Below the pieces are notes generated by a model, which saw only the letters and a list, made by a program, of their open reading frames with translations, did no database searches and was not told where the DNA came from. From contig NZ_CP037920.1 in NCBI RefSeq assembly GCF_007748195.1, forward strand, positions 5,795,800-5,859,799: a DNA stretch of 64,000 bases, in the 5' to 3' direction. Positions within the stretch are counted from its first letter, which is position 1. The number at the start of each line of letters is the position of its first letter. This stretch comes from Gimesia aquarii (GTDB lineage: Bacteria > Planctomycetota > Planctomycetia > Planctomycetales > Planctomycetaceae). A program made the position numbers and the translations under genes. This document shows, piece by piece, positions 45,349 to 53,629 of the stretch.

Positions 45349-46095
45349 ATGAGAACCAAGCTTATGAAGGTAGAGCTCCCGGAACCACTTGACGTAATCG
45401 CCGTTGGTGCACACCCTGATGACGTTGAGATCGCCTGCGGCGGCACATTGGCAAAGCTTGTCCTGCAAGGTTATCGTGTCGGAATTGTTGACCTTACTGA
45501 TGGTGAACCAACGCCCTTAAGCACAGGGCCTGAAGCCAGACTGAAAGAAGCAGAAAAGGCTGCGGAAATTCTAGGAGTTCATATACGCGAAACATTGGAA
45601 TTGACCAATCGACGGCTTTTCGACAACTTTGAAAACCGCGTAGCCTTAGCAACTCTTTTTCGAAAATATCGTCCACAAGTAGTCTTGGGATTAGCAGGAA
45701 AAACGCCGATGGCCTCTCCGGATCATTGGCAAGCCATGCAGATTACCGATGCAGCCGTTTTTTATTCTCGTTTGACAAAGTGGAACGAACATTTTAGCGA
45801 AACAGAACCCCACACAATTAAAAAACAAGTTTGGTACCCCTTAGGATTTGGTTCATTGAATTATCCAGAAGGAAGTGGTCACTTTGTCGTAGATATTTCA
45901 GAAACACTGCAACAAAAACTGGATTCGATTCGTGCCTATCAATCCCAATTTCCTCCAGAAAAAGAACGCATATTTCGTCTCGTTGAAAGCCAGAACACTC
46001 TGTTAGGAACCAGTGCCGGATTTGAAGCAGGAGAACTATTTATCTGCTCAACAACACTGGGCGTACGAGACCTTGTCCAGACTATTTGCCCCTAA
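45349..46095 (+). CDS. PIG-L deacetylase, BshB1-like
   Basis: 248 residues (or 243 from ATG 45364). The zinc-binding motif A-H-P-D-D-V-E is near residue 21, with [25 protein letters not shown] and later [14 protein letters not shown], then S-P-D-H-W-Q-A-M with the third ligand. This matches BshB1, the GlcNAc-malate deacetylase of bacillithiol synthesis. The end is intact. No bshA or bshC gene is nearby, so bacillithiol production is only suggested; a related N-acetyl sugar deacetylase is the alternative. Confidence 0.88.
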   Translation: MRTKLMKVELPEPLDVIAVGAHPDDVEIACGGTLAKLVLQGYRVGIVDLTDGEPTPLSTGPEARLKEAEKAAEILGVHIRETLELTNRRLFDNFENRVALATLFRKYRPQVVLGLAGKTPMASPDHWQAMQITDAAVFYSRLTKWNEHFSETEPHTIKKQVWYPLGFGSLNYPEGSGHFVVDISETLQQKLDSIRAYQSQFPPEKERIFRLVESQNTLLGTSAGFEAGELFICSTTLGVRDLVQTICP

Positions 46096-46250
46096 CATTT
46101 CCTAAGACATTAAAAAACCACTAGATACGGCCTTTTTAAAATTTCCATCTCCCATAAAAGATGTTATGATGCGACGGAGATATTAGGCATTTGGAAAATG
46201 AGATCTCAACCTCTACTTGATAGATCATCGCGAGTAAAACAGGCTTATAA

Positions 46251-46991
46251 ATGGTTGGAATTCGTTACGGCACTGTCAGCATTACCGGAAATTTCCGCGA
46301 AAATAATGAAGACAATTATTACATTGATCCACTCAATAAGTACTTTCTGGTTGCAGATGGTATGGGAGGACAGAGTGCAGGCGAAAAGGCTAGCCAATTA
46401 GCGGTTGAATTGATTCCAGAAAAATTGAATGAATTTATTGATTTTGAGAATGATAATGCAGAAAACGTGATCCAATCTATTGATGATGCAGTCTCTCATG
46501 CGAACACAGAAATTATGGCACTTGGAGAAGTGGACCCCAATTGTCGGAGTATGGGAACAACAATCGTCTTTGTGATTCAGGTCAATGAAAAATTTTTTAT
46601 TGGAGGCGTTGGCGATAGTCGTGTTTATCTATTAAGAAATAATACACTGCATCAGTTAACTACAGATCATTCTCTGACGCAAGCTTTAGTCGATGCGGGG
46701 ACCATTACAGAAGAAGAAGCACAAACTCATCGATACAAAAATGTGCTCTATCGATATTTAGGCACAAAAGATGGAAGTGCTGGCACGCAAGCGCGACAGT
46801 TAGATCCTTTACCGCAGGATCGCATAATACTCTGCACAGACGGAGTTACCGATGGCCTTCCGGATAAAAGCCTGCAAGAGCTACTGAGAAAGTCAGATGA
46901 ACCGCAGGCTACAGCGGAAGAAATTGTGAAAGCGGCACAAGAAGGAGGATCAAAAGATAATATAACCTGCATCGTTTTATTTACTGATTAA
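46251..46991 (+). CDS. PP2C-type protein phosphatase (PrpC/Stp family)
   Basis: 246 residues, a standalone PPM-type Ser/Thr phosphatase. Metal-binding residues lie in R-E-N-N-E-D, V-A-D-G-M-G-G, C-T-D-G-V-T-D and S-K-D-N-I-T. Other conserved parts are [18 protein letters not shown] and [15 protein letters not shown]. It reverses Hanks-type kinase phosphorylation in the cytoplasm. No kinase gene is adjacent. Its start at ATG 46251 has no strong ribosome-binding site. With two SpoIIE-type phosphatases and four FHA proteins in the window, it adds to a phospho-signalling set. Confidence 0.95.
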   Translation: MVGIRYGTVSITGNFRENNEDNYYIDPLNKYFLVADGMGGQSAGEKASQLAVELIPEKLNEFIDFENDNAENVIQSIDDAVSHANTEIMALGEVDPNCRSMGTTIVFVIQVNEKFFIGGVGDSRVYLLRNNTLHQLTTDHSLTQALVDAGTITEEEAQTHRYKNVLYRYLGTKDGSAGTQARQLDPLPQDRIILCTDGVTDGLPDKSLQELLRKSDEPQATAEEIVKAAQEGGSKDNITCIVLFTD

Positions 46992-47078
46992 CGATTTACG
47001 ATACTCCGCAATTGAAGCCTCAACATCTCACGCTCATTTGCAAACTGTGTTGCTTCAATTTTCAATCTGGCCCAGTTC

Positions 47079-48662
47079 ATGCAATTACGAACATTACTCC
47101 CTTTTCTGATCACAGTAGTTATTACAATCTGCCTTTTCTGGTTTTCGAAAATACCGTTGGGAATTACCAGTGAATGGACTTGGCAGCGACTGACAGATAT
47201 GGGACCAGAAATGATCCTTGGGTGCATAGTTTCCGGAATCATTTTCGGAGCCTATGTATTGGTGACTCTACTTGCTCTATCTCGAATCAAATTTTGTTCA
47301 CGCTGGGAATTATCAATCTGGCTAGTTGGCTTAGCGACTTCGGGAATGATTTGGTCGCTAATGTTACAAGACAGCCCACCAGCTGAGTACCGACTTTCAA
47401 AAGCACCATTTGTTCTCTATTACAAAGGTTCCTCAGGTTATTTTACTGCAGCGCGCGATGAGATTTCTGATGCCAGAGATTTTATGACGCATTATGAACA
47501 AAAAATGAAAAAGGGAGATGTGTTGCATGAAGGAACTCATCCTCCTGGGCTCCCTCTTTTTTATCTCGGCCTGATACAACTTTGTGAAAACGTTCCCAAG
47601 TTACAATCTTTGCTTCTCAATTCACAACCTGCCTCTTTTCAGGAAGCCACGGAAACGATTGCTCAAATTACCGCTGGATCTGAGAATCCATTCAAAAATC
47701 TCGATAGCGCAGTACTCTGGCTAGCAACCATTATCACCCTGATTATGTCTTCTCTCACAGTGATTCCTCTTTTTTGGTTGTCGCGGGAATTCACATCACG
47801 TGAAGTCAGCTGGCAAATAGCGACATTCTGGCCGTTGATACCAGCTACATTGATTTTTCAACCGAAATCAGATGCCCTCTATTCCATCATCGCGGTTCTG
47901 TTTTTATACTTTTGGGTTGTTGCCTGGAAGCACAATTCAAAGCTGCTGTTTATACTGGCTGGCTTTTTTCTCTGGATTGGCTTTTTCTTGACACTGGCCT
48001 TTCTACCCGTAGCGCTTTGTGGCGTATTCTATTACATATTTGAAGTTTGGTATCTTCACTTCGATAAAAGCCAACACAAATCTCTCTGGAAGCAGTGCTT
48101 TAGCGCTGGTTTTTACAGCCTTCTAGGTTTCTTGCTCCCCACGCTCTTAATGGCAATCTTGTTTGATCTTAACTTGTTGAATGTCTGGATTTTAAATTTA
48201 CAAAACCATGCAGGCTTTTATCTGCAATATCCGCGTACCTACTGGAAATGGTTACTGGTGAACCCGATTGAAATCAGTCTGGCACTAGGCTTACCTCTGT
48301 CTTGGCTTGTTGTAAAATCTTTCTATTACCAAAAGCGTTTTCCTCGAAATAAAGATCATGAGTATTTTGACTCAAGTTTAAAAAATCTACTATTTTCTTG
48401 TGCCATCATATTGGGACTGTTGTGGCTCTCTGGAAAAAATATGGGGGAGGCTGCGCGCCTCTGGTTAGTGTTTCTTCCGTGGTTCCTACTTATGACAATC
48501 CCCTACTGGCAAGTGATTCAGGTCGAATCAACTTTAAATAACTCTGCGACATCCTCTTTTCTAAAACTCCAATCGGTTTGGATTGTTGCTTTGATCGCTC
48601 AAGCTGTTGTCTGTGTCGCAACTGTTAATAGAATCACAGGATTTCACTTTCCGCCTGGATAG
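47079..48662 (+). CDS. Polytopic membrane protein, GT-C-like
   Basis: 527 residues with about ten to twelve hydrophobic helices, the first at residues ~5-22. A large non-membrane loop (~105-200) between early helices contains V-L-H-E-G-T-H-P-P-G-L-P-L. The H-P-P-G motif after an acidic residue in an early outer loop is reminiscent of GT-C glycosyltransferases that use polyprenyl-phosphate sugars (PMT/ArnT-like). Helical hairpins to the end include LWLSGKNMGEAARLWLVFLPWFLL. It starts 87 bp after the phosphatase gene. Substrate and family are not settled. Confidence 0.7.
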   Translation: MQLRTLLPFLITVVITICLFWFSKIPLGITSEWTWQRLTDMGPEMILGCIVSGIIFGAYVLVTLLALSRIKFCSRWELSIWLVGLATSGMIWSLMLQDSPPAEYRLSKAPFVLYYKGSSGYFTAARDEISDARDFMTHYEQKMKKGDVLHEGTHPPGLPLFYLGLIQLCENVPKLQSLLLNSQPASFQEATETIAQITAGSENPFKNLDSAVLWLATIITLIMSSLTVIPLFWLSREFTSREVSWQIATFWPLIPATLIFQPKSDALYSIIAVLFLYFWVVAWKHNSKLLFILAGFFLWIGFFLTLAFLPVALCGVFYYIFEVWYLHFDKSQHKSLWKQCFSAGFYSLLGFLLPTLLMAILFDLNLLNVWILNLQNHAGFYLQYPRTYWKWLLVNPIEISLALGLPLSWLVVKSFYYQKRFPRNKDHEYFDSSLKNLLFSCAIILGLLWLSGKNMGEAARLWLVFLPWFLLMTIPYWQVIQVESTLNNSATSSFLKLQSVWIVALIAQAVVCVATVNRITGFHFPPG

Positions 48663-48878
48663 ACGTAAGCGCACAAGTCAAAATATTCCTATTATGTCAT
48701 TGGTCGTGCTCCGTGCATATTCCATATAATCCTGATATTCATAATTCTTGTGAGAGGATCCGCATCACCACTAAAACGTGTCGATAATTGTAGAGAGGTG
48801 TCTTATCAAATATCGTGTCCCTGATACTCAATCAAATCATGATCGTCAATCTGTGTCTTAAGATTTTGGATTCTATCC

Positions 48879-49727
48879 ATGGCTAATATGAACAGGATCT
48901 TCTCACATTTCAGAGATTCTATGATCTTATTTAGTCTGTGTTTAATAAGCTCTTGCTTGAACCTCGCTTGTTCTGATAGTTCTCTCGACTATACAGAACT
49001 CAAACAAATCAACGAAAAGGTGACTGAAAGTGAACTAAAAAAATACCTTAAAGTTATCGGACTGTTACCACAAAAAAAAGTCCCGCCTTTTCCCTCCGTT
49101 TACGCCCCTGCTCCCAGTTGGAGCCATATTCGCTCACTACCCATTGAAGACCTTGTTAACAGTGAACAAATCAATTTATCACAGTTGTGGGAAATAGAAC
49201 GGATTAGTGATCACTTTGGAAATCGAAACCGAACGTTGAAAAAAGCGTTGCACCGCAGGGAAATGTCCAAAGACCAGTTCATCAGTATTACAATGGCCCT
49301 TGGTCTGGCAGCGAGTCGTCACCAACTACGCGAAGATCAAAATCTGGAAGCGATCATGCAGAAGGGTAATAAAGTTATTCATCAACTTCAGTTAGATAAG
49401 CGACCTTTCTCATCACTCTCACTAGAAGAGCGACACCGCACACTAAATGAAGCAATGTGGATCGCACGTGTGAATCGTGCAGAACATCTCATTCAAATCC
49501 CTCCAGAAAATGTCAATCTGGTCAAAACTCATTGGGATGAATTGAAAGAGGTCTTACCTGCTGAATTTCTAAAAAACCCTCTTGAAGACCTTTCAGATCC
49601 ACTTGAAGAACACGGAATTCCCTTCACGATAGATGAAATAGATTCTAATGATCGCCTGCAATGGACTTCTACAGAAGCAATTATTGGAACTGATCCGCCT
49701 GATCCTAAGCTGGACGAAATAAAATAG
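48879..49727 (+). CDS. Lipoprotein, hypothetical
   Basis: 282 residues. A basic N-terminus and hydrophobic stretch end in a lipobox L-I-S-S-C near residue 26; a second cysteine follows at ~31. The mature part is helical and charged, with MSKDQFISITMALGLAASRHQLRED and a C-terminal acidic tail. No known domain is recognised. It faces aroH (convergent) and lies 216 bp after the GT-C-like gene on the same strand. Function unknown. Confidence 0.65.
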   Translation: MANMNRIFSHFRDSMILFSLCLISSCLNLACSDSSLDYTELKQINEKVTESELKKYLKVIGLLPQKKVPPFPSVYAPAPSWSHIRSLPIEDLVNSEQINLSQLWEIERISDHFGNRNRTLKKALHRREMSKDQFISITMALGLAASRHQLREDQNLEAIMQKGNKVIHQLQLDKRPFSSLSLEERHRTLNEAMWIARVNRAEHLIQIPPENVNLVKTHWDELKEVLPAEFLKNPLEDLSDPLEEHGIPFTIDEIDSNDRLQWTSTEAIIGTDPPDPKLDEIK

Positions 49728-49768
49728 GCGATATTATTTTGCCTCAATCAATTCGGCATTTCTCAAAG

Positions 49769-50140
49769 TCATTGTGCGGATGCAACATCAGGACGAAGTT
49801 TTTGTGCTTCGTTTAAATAGACGTGAACGACCTCTGATTGCTTTTGACTGGTATTCACGTGAAGCATGACACGGATACATCGAGGCATTGCCCCTTTTAC
49901 AGCAATTTCAGAAGCACAAATCAAGGGAACTGATTTCATACCCAATTCGCGTGCTGCTTCAGCCGGAAATACTGAGGTTAAATCTGGCGTTGTCGTAAAA
50001 AAAACGGATACGATATCTTCATAGTTATCGATTTGATTTGCTGTAAGAAGTTGCTCAAGTAACACACGAGTTGCGGACAATACCTCCACAGAGTTATCCT
50101 GAGTTACCGTCGTTGCACCACGAATTCCACGTACCGACAT
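49769..50140 (-). CDS. aroH: Chorismate mutase, AroH type
   Basis: About 123 residues from MSVRGIRG (50140); an ATG at 50152 would add four. It is the monofunctional AroH fold: [10 protein letters not shown] at the start, [20 protein letters not shown] in the middle and [23 protein letters not shown] with the active-site Cys, Glu and Arg. It converts chorismate to prephenate for Phe/Tyr synthesis. It is not in an aro operon here. Length and residues are normal. Confidence 0.95.
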   Translation of the reverse strand: MSVRGIRGATTVTQDNSVEVLSATRVLLEQLLTANQIDNYEDIVSVFFTTTPDLTSVFPAEAARELGMKSVPLICASEIAVKGAMPRCIRVMLHVNTSQKQSEVVHVYLNEAQKLRPDVASAQ

Positions 50141-50557
50141 TACAAATACCATGTATCTATCAAAAAAGTCCGTTGTCACCCCGATTAGTGCTCAAGAGTT
50201 GATAAAAACGACATGATCAATCGGGAACGACTAAAACAGCTAAAATCACATCCTAACTAATACATCGGCTGTTTGCTACTAGTTGCATCCTCAAATTATG
50301 GACAGTCCATGCCCATACGATGAACTTTAACTATAATGATCATTAATACTTAACAAAATAACAACAAGAAGTGGATCAGGTCGCATTTTTTAAAATGCTC
50401 TTGCGTTACTTTGACGTTATCAGGTAAAAACTAGCCCTCATTGCCAGAGCACAGGAGAACAGAACCGTAAATATCACCATGATGGTGTCACCTATTCTCC
50501 TGAATTAAGTCTGAATATTGAATTAGAGAACGTGCATCTTTTGGAAAGGACTCCTTG
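50141..50557. other. Divergent intergenic region with a branched hairpin
   Basis: 417 bp between aroH (minus) and lpxD (plus). It holds the branched structure at 50452-50512, listed separately, and GGAAAGGA (50543-50550), the lpxD ribosome-binding site. No other element was recognised. Confidence 0.5.
50452..50512 (+). other. Possible structured leader of lpxD
   Basis: CAGGAGAA (50452-50459) pairs with TTCTCCTG (50505-50512) around an inner palindromic hairpin CACCATGATGGTG (50475-50487). No U-run follows. It lies 46 nt before the lpxD start codon, so a 5'-leader element or an operator is possible. Confidence 0.4.
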
Positions 50558-51640
50558 ATGTCGACGACTGTTGAGTGGATTGCTCAAGCGCTAGGCTGCC
50601 CAGCGAGGGGAAATCAGAGGCTGGAAATACATGGCGCAGAATCTGTACTAAAAGCAGGGCCACATGACATAACCTTCGTCGGCGATGAACTGAACTTAAA
50701 GCGACTACAATCAAGTAACGCTGGAGCGGTAATCGTTGAGAAACGGTTGGACGAATCATTTCAAAAGATATACGATGAAGCAACATTTGCCTCTCTAACA
50801 GTAGTCGACGCACAGGCTGCATTTATTCAAATTATCCAGAAACTTCGTCCTCCACGTTCATTGCCTAAAATTGGTATTTCATCCGAAGCAGAAATTAGCG
50901 ATGAAGCAAAAATTGGGGAGAACTGCGATATTTATCCTCAGGTCACAATTCGTCCTGGAGTTCAAATCGGTAAGAACTGTAGAATTTATCCCGGAGTTTA
51001 CATAGGTGATGATTGTATCATTGGAGACGATGTCACGATTCATGCAAACGCCGTTTTATACCCCGATGTGAAAATAGCAAATCGTGTCCTCATACATGCG
51101 ACTGCCGTTCTGGGGTGCGATGGTTTTGGCTATCGATTTGAAAATGGACGTTATCTCAAAATTCCTCACTTAGGAAGTGTGCAGATTGAAGAAGATGTTG
51201 AAATTGGAGCAGGAACGACGATTGACCGCGGTATGATCGGAGCCACTGTCATTGGAGAAGGATCAAAAGTCGATAATCAGGTCATGATTGCTCACAACTG
51301 TGAGATTGGCAAACACAACGCGTTTGCTTCACAGGTTGGATTCGCGGGTTCCATTACAACCGGAGACTACGTTCGCTGTGCCGGCCAAGTTGGAATCGCA
51401 GATCATGTTCACATTGGAGATCAAGCGACTTTAGGAGCACGCGCTGGTGTTCATCGTGATATTCCTTCTGGAGAAATTCATATTGGGACTCCAGCGGCTC
51501 CTGAAAAAGAACAGCGTAAGATCGTAATGTCCATTCGAAAAGTTCCGGAAATGAGAAAACAAATTCGTGATCTGGAAAAACACATTCAAACACTGAATCA
51601 ACGCTTTGAAGAATTAAAAAATGAATCCTCTGCAGCATAA
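50558..51640 (+). CDS. lpxD: UDP-3-O-acylglucosamine N-acyltransferase LpxD
   Basis: 360 residues from ATG 50558, 7 nt after GGAAAGGA; a TTG at 50555 is a poorer choice. An N-terminal uridine-binding domain (residues ~1-100) precedes a left-handed beta-helix of hexapeptide repeats (~105-320) with CDIYPQVTIRPGVQIG, CDGFGYRF, IGAGTTIDRG and the catalytic-histidine stretch N-Q-V-M-I-A-H-N near 245. The C-terminal helix (~325-360) is a coiled-coil tail. It adds the 3-hydroxyacyl chain to lipid A precursors. It is followed 61 bp later by lpxI. Confidence 0.97.
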   Translation: MSTTVEWIAQALGCPARGNQRLEIHGAESVLKAGPHDITFVGDELNLKRLQSSNAGAVIVEKRLDESFQKIYDEATFASLTVVDAQAAFIQIIQKLRPPRSLPKIGISSEAEISDEAKIGENCDIYPQVTIRPGVQIGKNCRIYPGVYIGDDCIIGDDVTIHANAVLYPDVKIANRVLIHATAVLGCDGFGYRFENGRYLKIPHLGSVQIEEDVEIGAGTTIDRGMIGATVIGEGSKVDNQVMIAHNCEIGKHNAFASQVGFAGSITTGDYVRCAGQVGIADHVHIGDQATLGARAGVHRDIPSGEIHIGTPAAPEKEQRKIVMSIRKVPEMRKQIRDLEKHIQTLNQRFEELKNESSAA

Positions 51641-51701
51641 TACTGCACTAATCTGAAATGATAGTTGTTTAAATAAATCAGAGTAAAACCCTGTTATATT
51701 G

Positions 51702-52592
51702 ATGAATGAACTGCAATCTAAGAACACAACACCGCTGAAACAAATTGGGCTTTTGGCCGGAGCAGGCCGATTCCCAATCGTGTTTGCTGAGCAAGCACGT
51801 AAACAAGGATATTCCGTTTGTTGCCTTGGTATCTTTGGTATGGCCAGTGAAGAGTTAACAGATGTCTGCGACACGTTCCACTGGATTCCTTTGGCACGCA
51901 TCGGCCGAGCAATCAAGCTATTTCATCATGAAAAAGTAAAGCGAATTGTGATGGCTGGGAAGATTGAAAAAACAGTATTATTCAGTCCGTTTCGAATTTT
52001 TAAATTACTACCGGATCTCCGTACATTGCATATGTGGTATCGATATGCCAAAAAAGACCGAAAAGACGATACCTTATTACTTGCTGTCATCAAAGAGTTT
52101 GAACGCGATAATTTGTATTTTGAATCTGCCTTGGATTATTGCCCGGAGTTACTCGTGAAGCATGGATTTCTTACAAAAAGACGGCCTAGTCCATCCCAAT
52201 GGGAAGACATTAAAATGGGATGGGACATTGCCAAACAGATGGGCCAATTAGATATTGGTCAAAGCATTGTGATCAATGACAAAGCAGTGATAGCCGTAGA
52301 AGCAATCGAAGGTACAGACCGGGCCATCCAACGCGCGGGAGAGTTATGTAAACGAGGTGGTTTTTCTGTAGTTAAAGTAGCAAAACCACAACAGGATCGA
52401 CGATTTGATGTTCCCACAGTTGGTATTAAAACTCTTCAAACCATGCACGAAGCTGGTGGACGCGTTCTGGCGATTGAAAGTAAACAAACAATTATGATTG
52501 ATCAGCAGGAAGTTGCAGATCTGGCAGATAAATTAGGGATTTCAATCGTATCACTCAATGAAGAAGAGCTAACTCTGCAATTAGCCAGTTAA
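51702..52592 (+). CDS. lpxI: UDP-2,3-diacylglucosamine pyrophosphatase LpxI
   Basis: 296 residues from ATG 51702; a TTG at 51699 is less likely. Family features include GLLAGAGRFPIVFAEQARKQG, the H-W-I-P-L segment, VKRIVMAGKIEKT, DDTLLLAVIKEFE near 125 and VNDKAV-like IVINDKAVIAVEAIEGTDRAI. It hydrolyses UDP-diacylglucosamine to lipid X, replacing LpxH. It lies with lpxD, giving a lipid A gene pair, in line with an outer membrane. It is convergent with an FHA gene 34 bp away. Confidence 0.95.
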   Translation: MNELQSKNTTPLKQIGLLAGAGRFPIVFAEQARKQGYSVCCLGIFGMASEELTDVCDTFHWIPLARIGRAIKLFHHEKVKRIVMAGKIEKTVLFSPFRIFKLLPDLRTLHMWYRYAKKDRKDDTLLLAVIKEFERDNLYFESALDYCPELLVKHGFLTKRRPSPSQWEDIKMGWDIAKQMGQLDIGQSIVINDKAVIAVEAIEGTDRAIQRAGELCKRGGFSVVKVAKPQQDRRFDVPTVGIKTLQTMHEAGGRVLAIESKQTIMIDQQEVADLADKLGISIVSLNEEELTLQLAS

Positions 52593-52626
52593 AGACAACC
52601 CTCAATGATGTTAATCGCTACAGATT

Positions 52627-53043
52627 TCACTCAGAAATCAATTTGATTTCGTTCCCGCTGTCTGAATCGAGGCGATCTTTTTCGATTTCCAGATTAAATG
52701 CCGTTAGCATTTCTGTTCTCTGATGAATCGCAGTGGGCGGATCGTCTTCTTTATGCTCCCCAGACAGGTCTACTTCGTATTTTGTAGAAGCAATCGATAA
52801 TTCATCCCCCGGTAACAATGCCCCACGAATTATCTTTTGGCCATTTACGCGTGTTCCATTTGTGCTACAAAGATCTCGGACAAACAGAAGCCCATCTGTT
52901 TTGATAATCACGCAGTGAATCTTAGAGATACTATTTTTATCAATCTGAATGTCACACAAATCAGATTTTCGACCGACAACGGTCACATCATTTTTCAAAA
53001 CGATGGGCTGGCCTCCATTTACAGGAATCAATCGTGCTATCAT
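52627..53043 (-). CDS. Short FHA-domain protein
   Basis: 138 residues. FHA motifs are G-R-K-S-D-L, S-K-I-H-C and S-T-N-G-T-R-V-N-G (residues ~25-75). A short acidic C-terminal tail follows. No signal peptide. It probably binds a phosphothreonine partner in the cytoplasm. It has no same-strand partner; the convergent lpxI ends 34 bp away. It is the fourth FHA domain protein in the window and has no linked output domain. Confidence 0.88.
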   Translation of the reverse strand: MIARLIPVNGGQPIVLKNDVTVVGRKSDLCDIQIDKNSISKIHCVIIKTDGLLFVRDLCSTNGTRVNGQKIIRGALLPGDELSIASTKYEVDLSGEHKEDDPPTAIHQRTEMLTAFNLEIEKDRLDSDSGNEIKLISE

Positions 53044-53629
53044 GGGTGTAGCCCGGAGTAAGACCTAAAATACGTAAGTAACTGTTTTTATATAATTTAT
53101 TGTTATTGAGAGAGATGCAAAGTCAATAGAAATTGAAGGCCATTTCATGCATGTTATCAAAGCTTAAAGCAATTTCCACGCAAATTTACCTATATCAGTA
53201 CAATGCGAAACTTGAGTATGTAATGAGATGTTTCTGTCTGAATCAGAAGAATTCGAATGCCATTTAACCCGAATAGGGCCAGTCGCTTGACGGTGAGACT
53301 AAGCAATGGTAGTGTCCCTAGTAAATATGCTGCAAAACAATGGCTTAGCGTACAGTGGTTCAATCACAATCAATGAGATGACCAGCCTGAAAATGATTCT
53401 GCAGTACTCGGATCAACGGGACATCAAGCGTCAAATACGAGTCTGTCTACCTAAAGACAATAGCTGCCGCGATTTCCGGAACTGGATATGAGAGGGTGTT
53501 GAATCTCAGCCCCTCATCTTAAAAGGAAGCACCAAACTTCTTAAACAATAGATATGTACTGGTTAGCAACCGGTTTCTTCGCGTGAAGGAACCGCAAGCC
53601 TAATCGATTAACATTAAGAGGATTTAAGT
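53044..53629. other. Intergenic region and probable ppdK leader
   Basis: 586 bp. A 61-codon frame at 53306-53491 has no ribosome-binding site and is treated as chance. GAGGG (53492-53496) can pair with CCCTC (53511-53515), and a stronger hairpin at 53571-53594 lies near ppdK. The region just before the gene is likely its 5' leader. Confidence 0.45.
53571..53594 (+). promoter_or_regulatory. Hairpin in the ppdK leader
   Basis: A 10-bp stem CGGTTTCTTC (53571-53580) with GAAGGAACCG (53585-53594) and a GCGT loop. One pair is G-U only on the plus-strand RNA, consistent with a transcript of ppdK. It lies ~35 nt before the start, ending upstream of the AGAGGA ribosome-binding site. Confidence 0.5.

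Noticed and set aside
53306..53491. A 61-codon frame upstream of ppdK
   Set aside because: No ribosome-binding site or recognisable protein features; the region is probably leader sequence.
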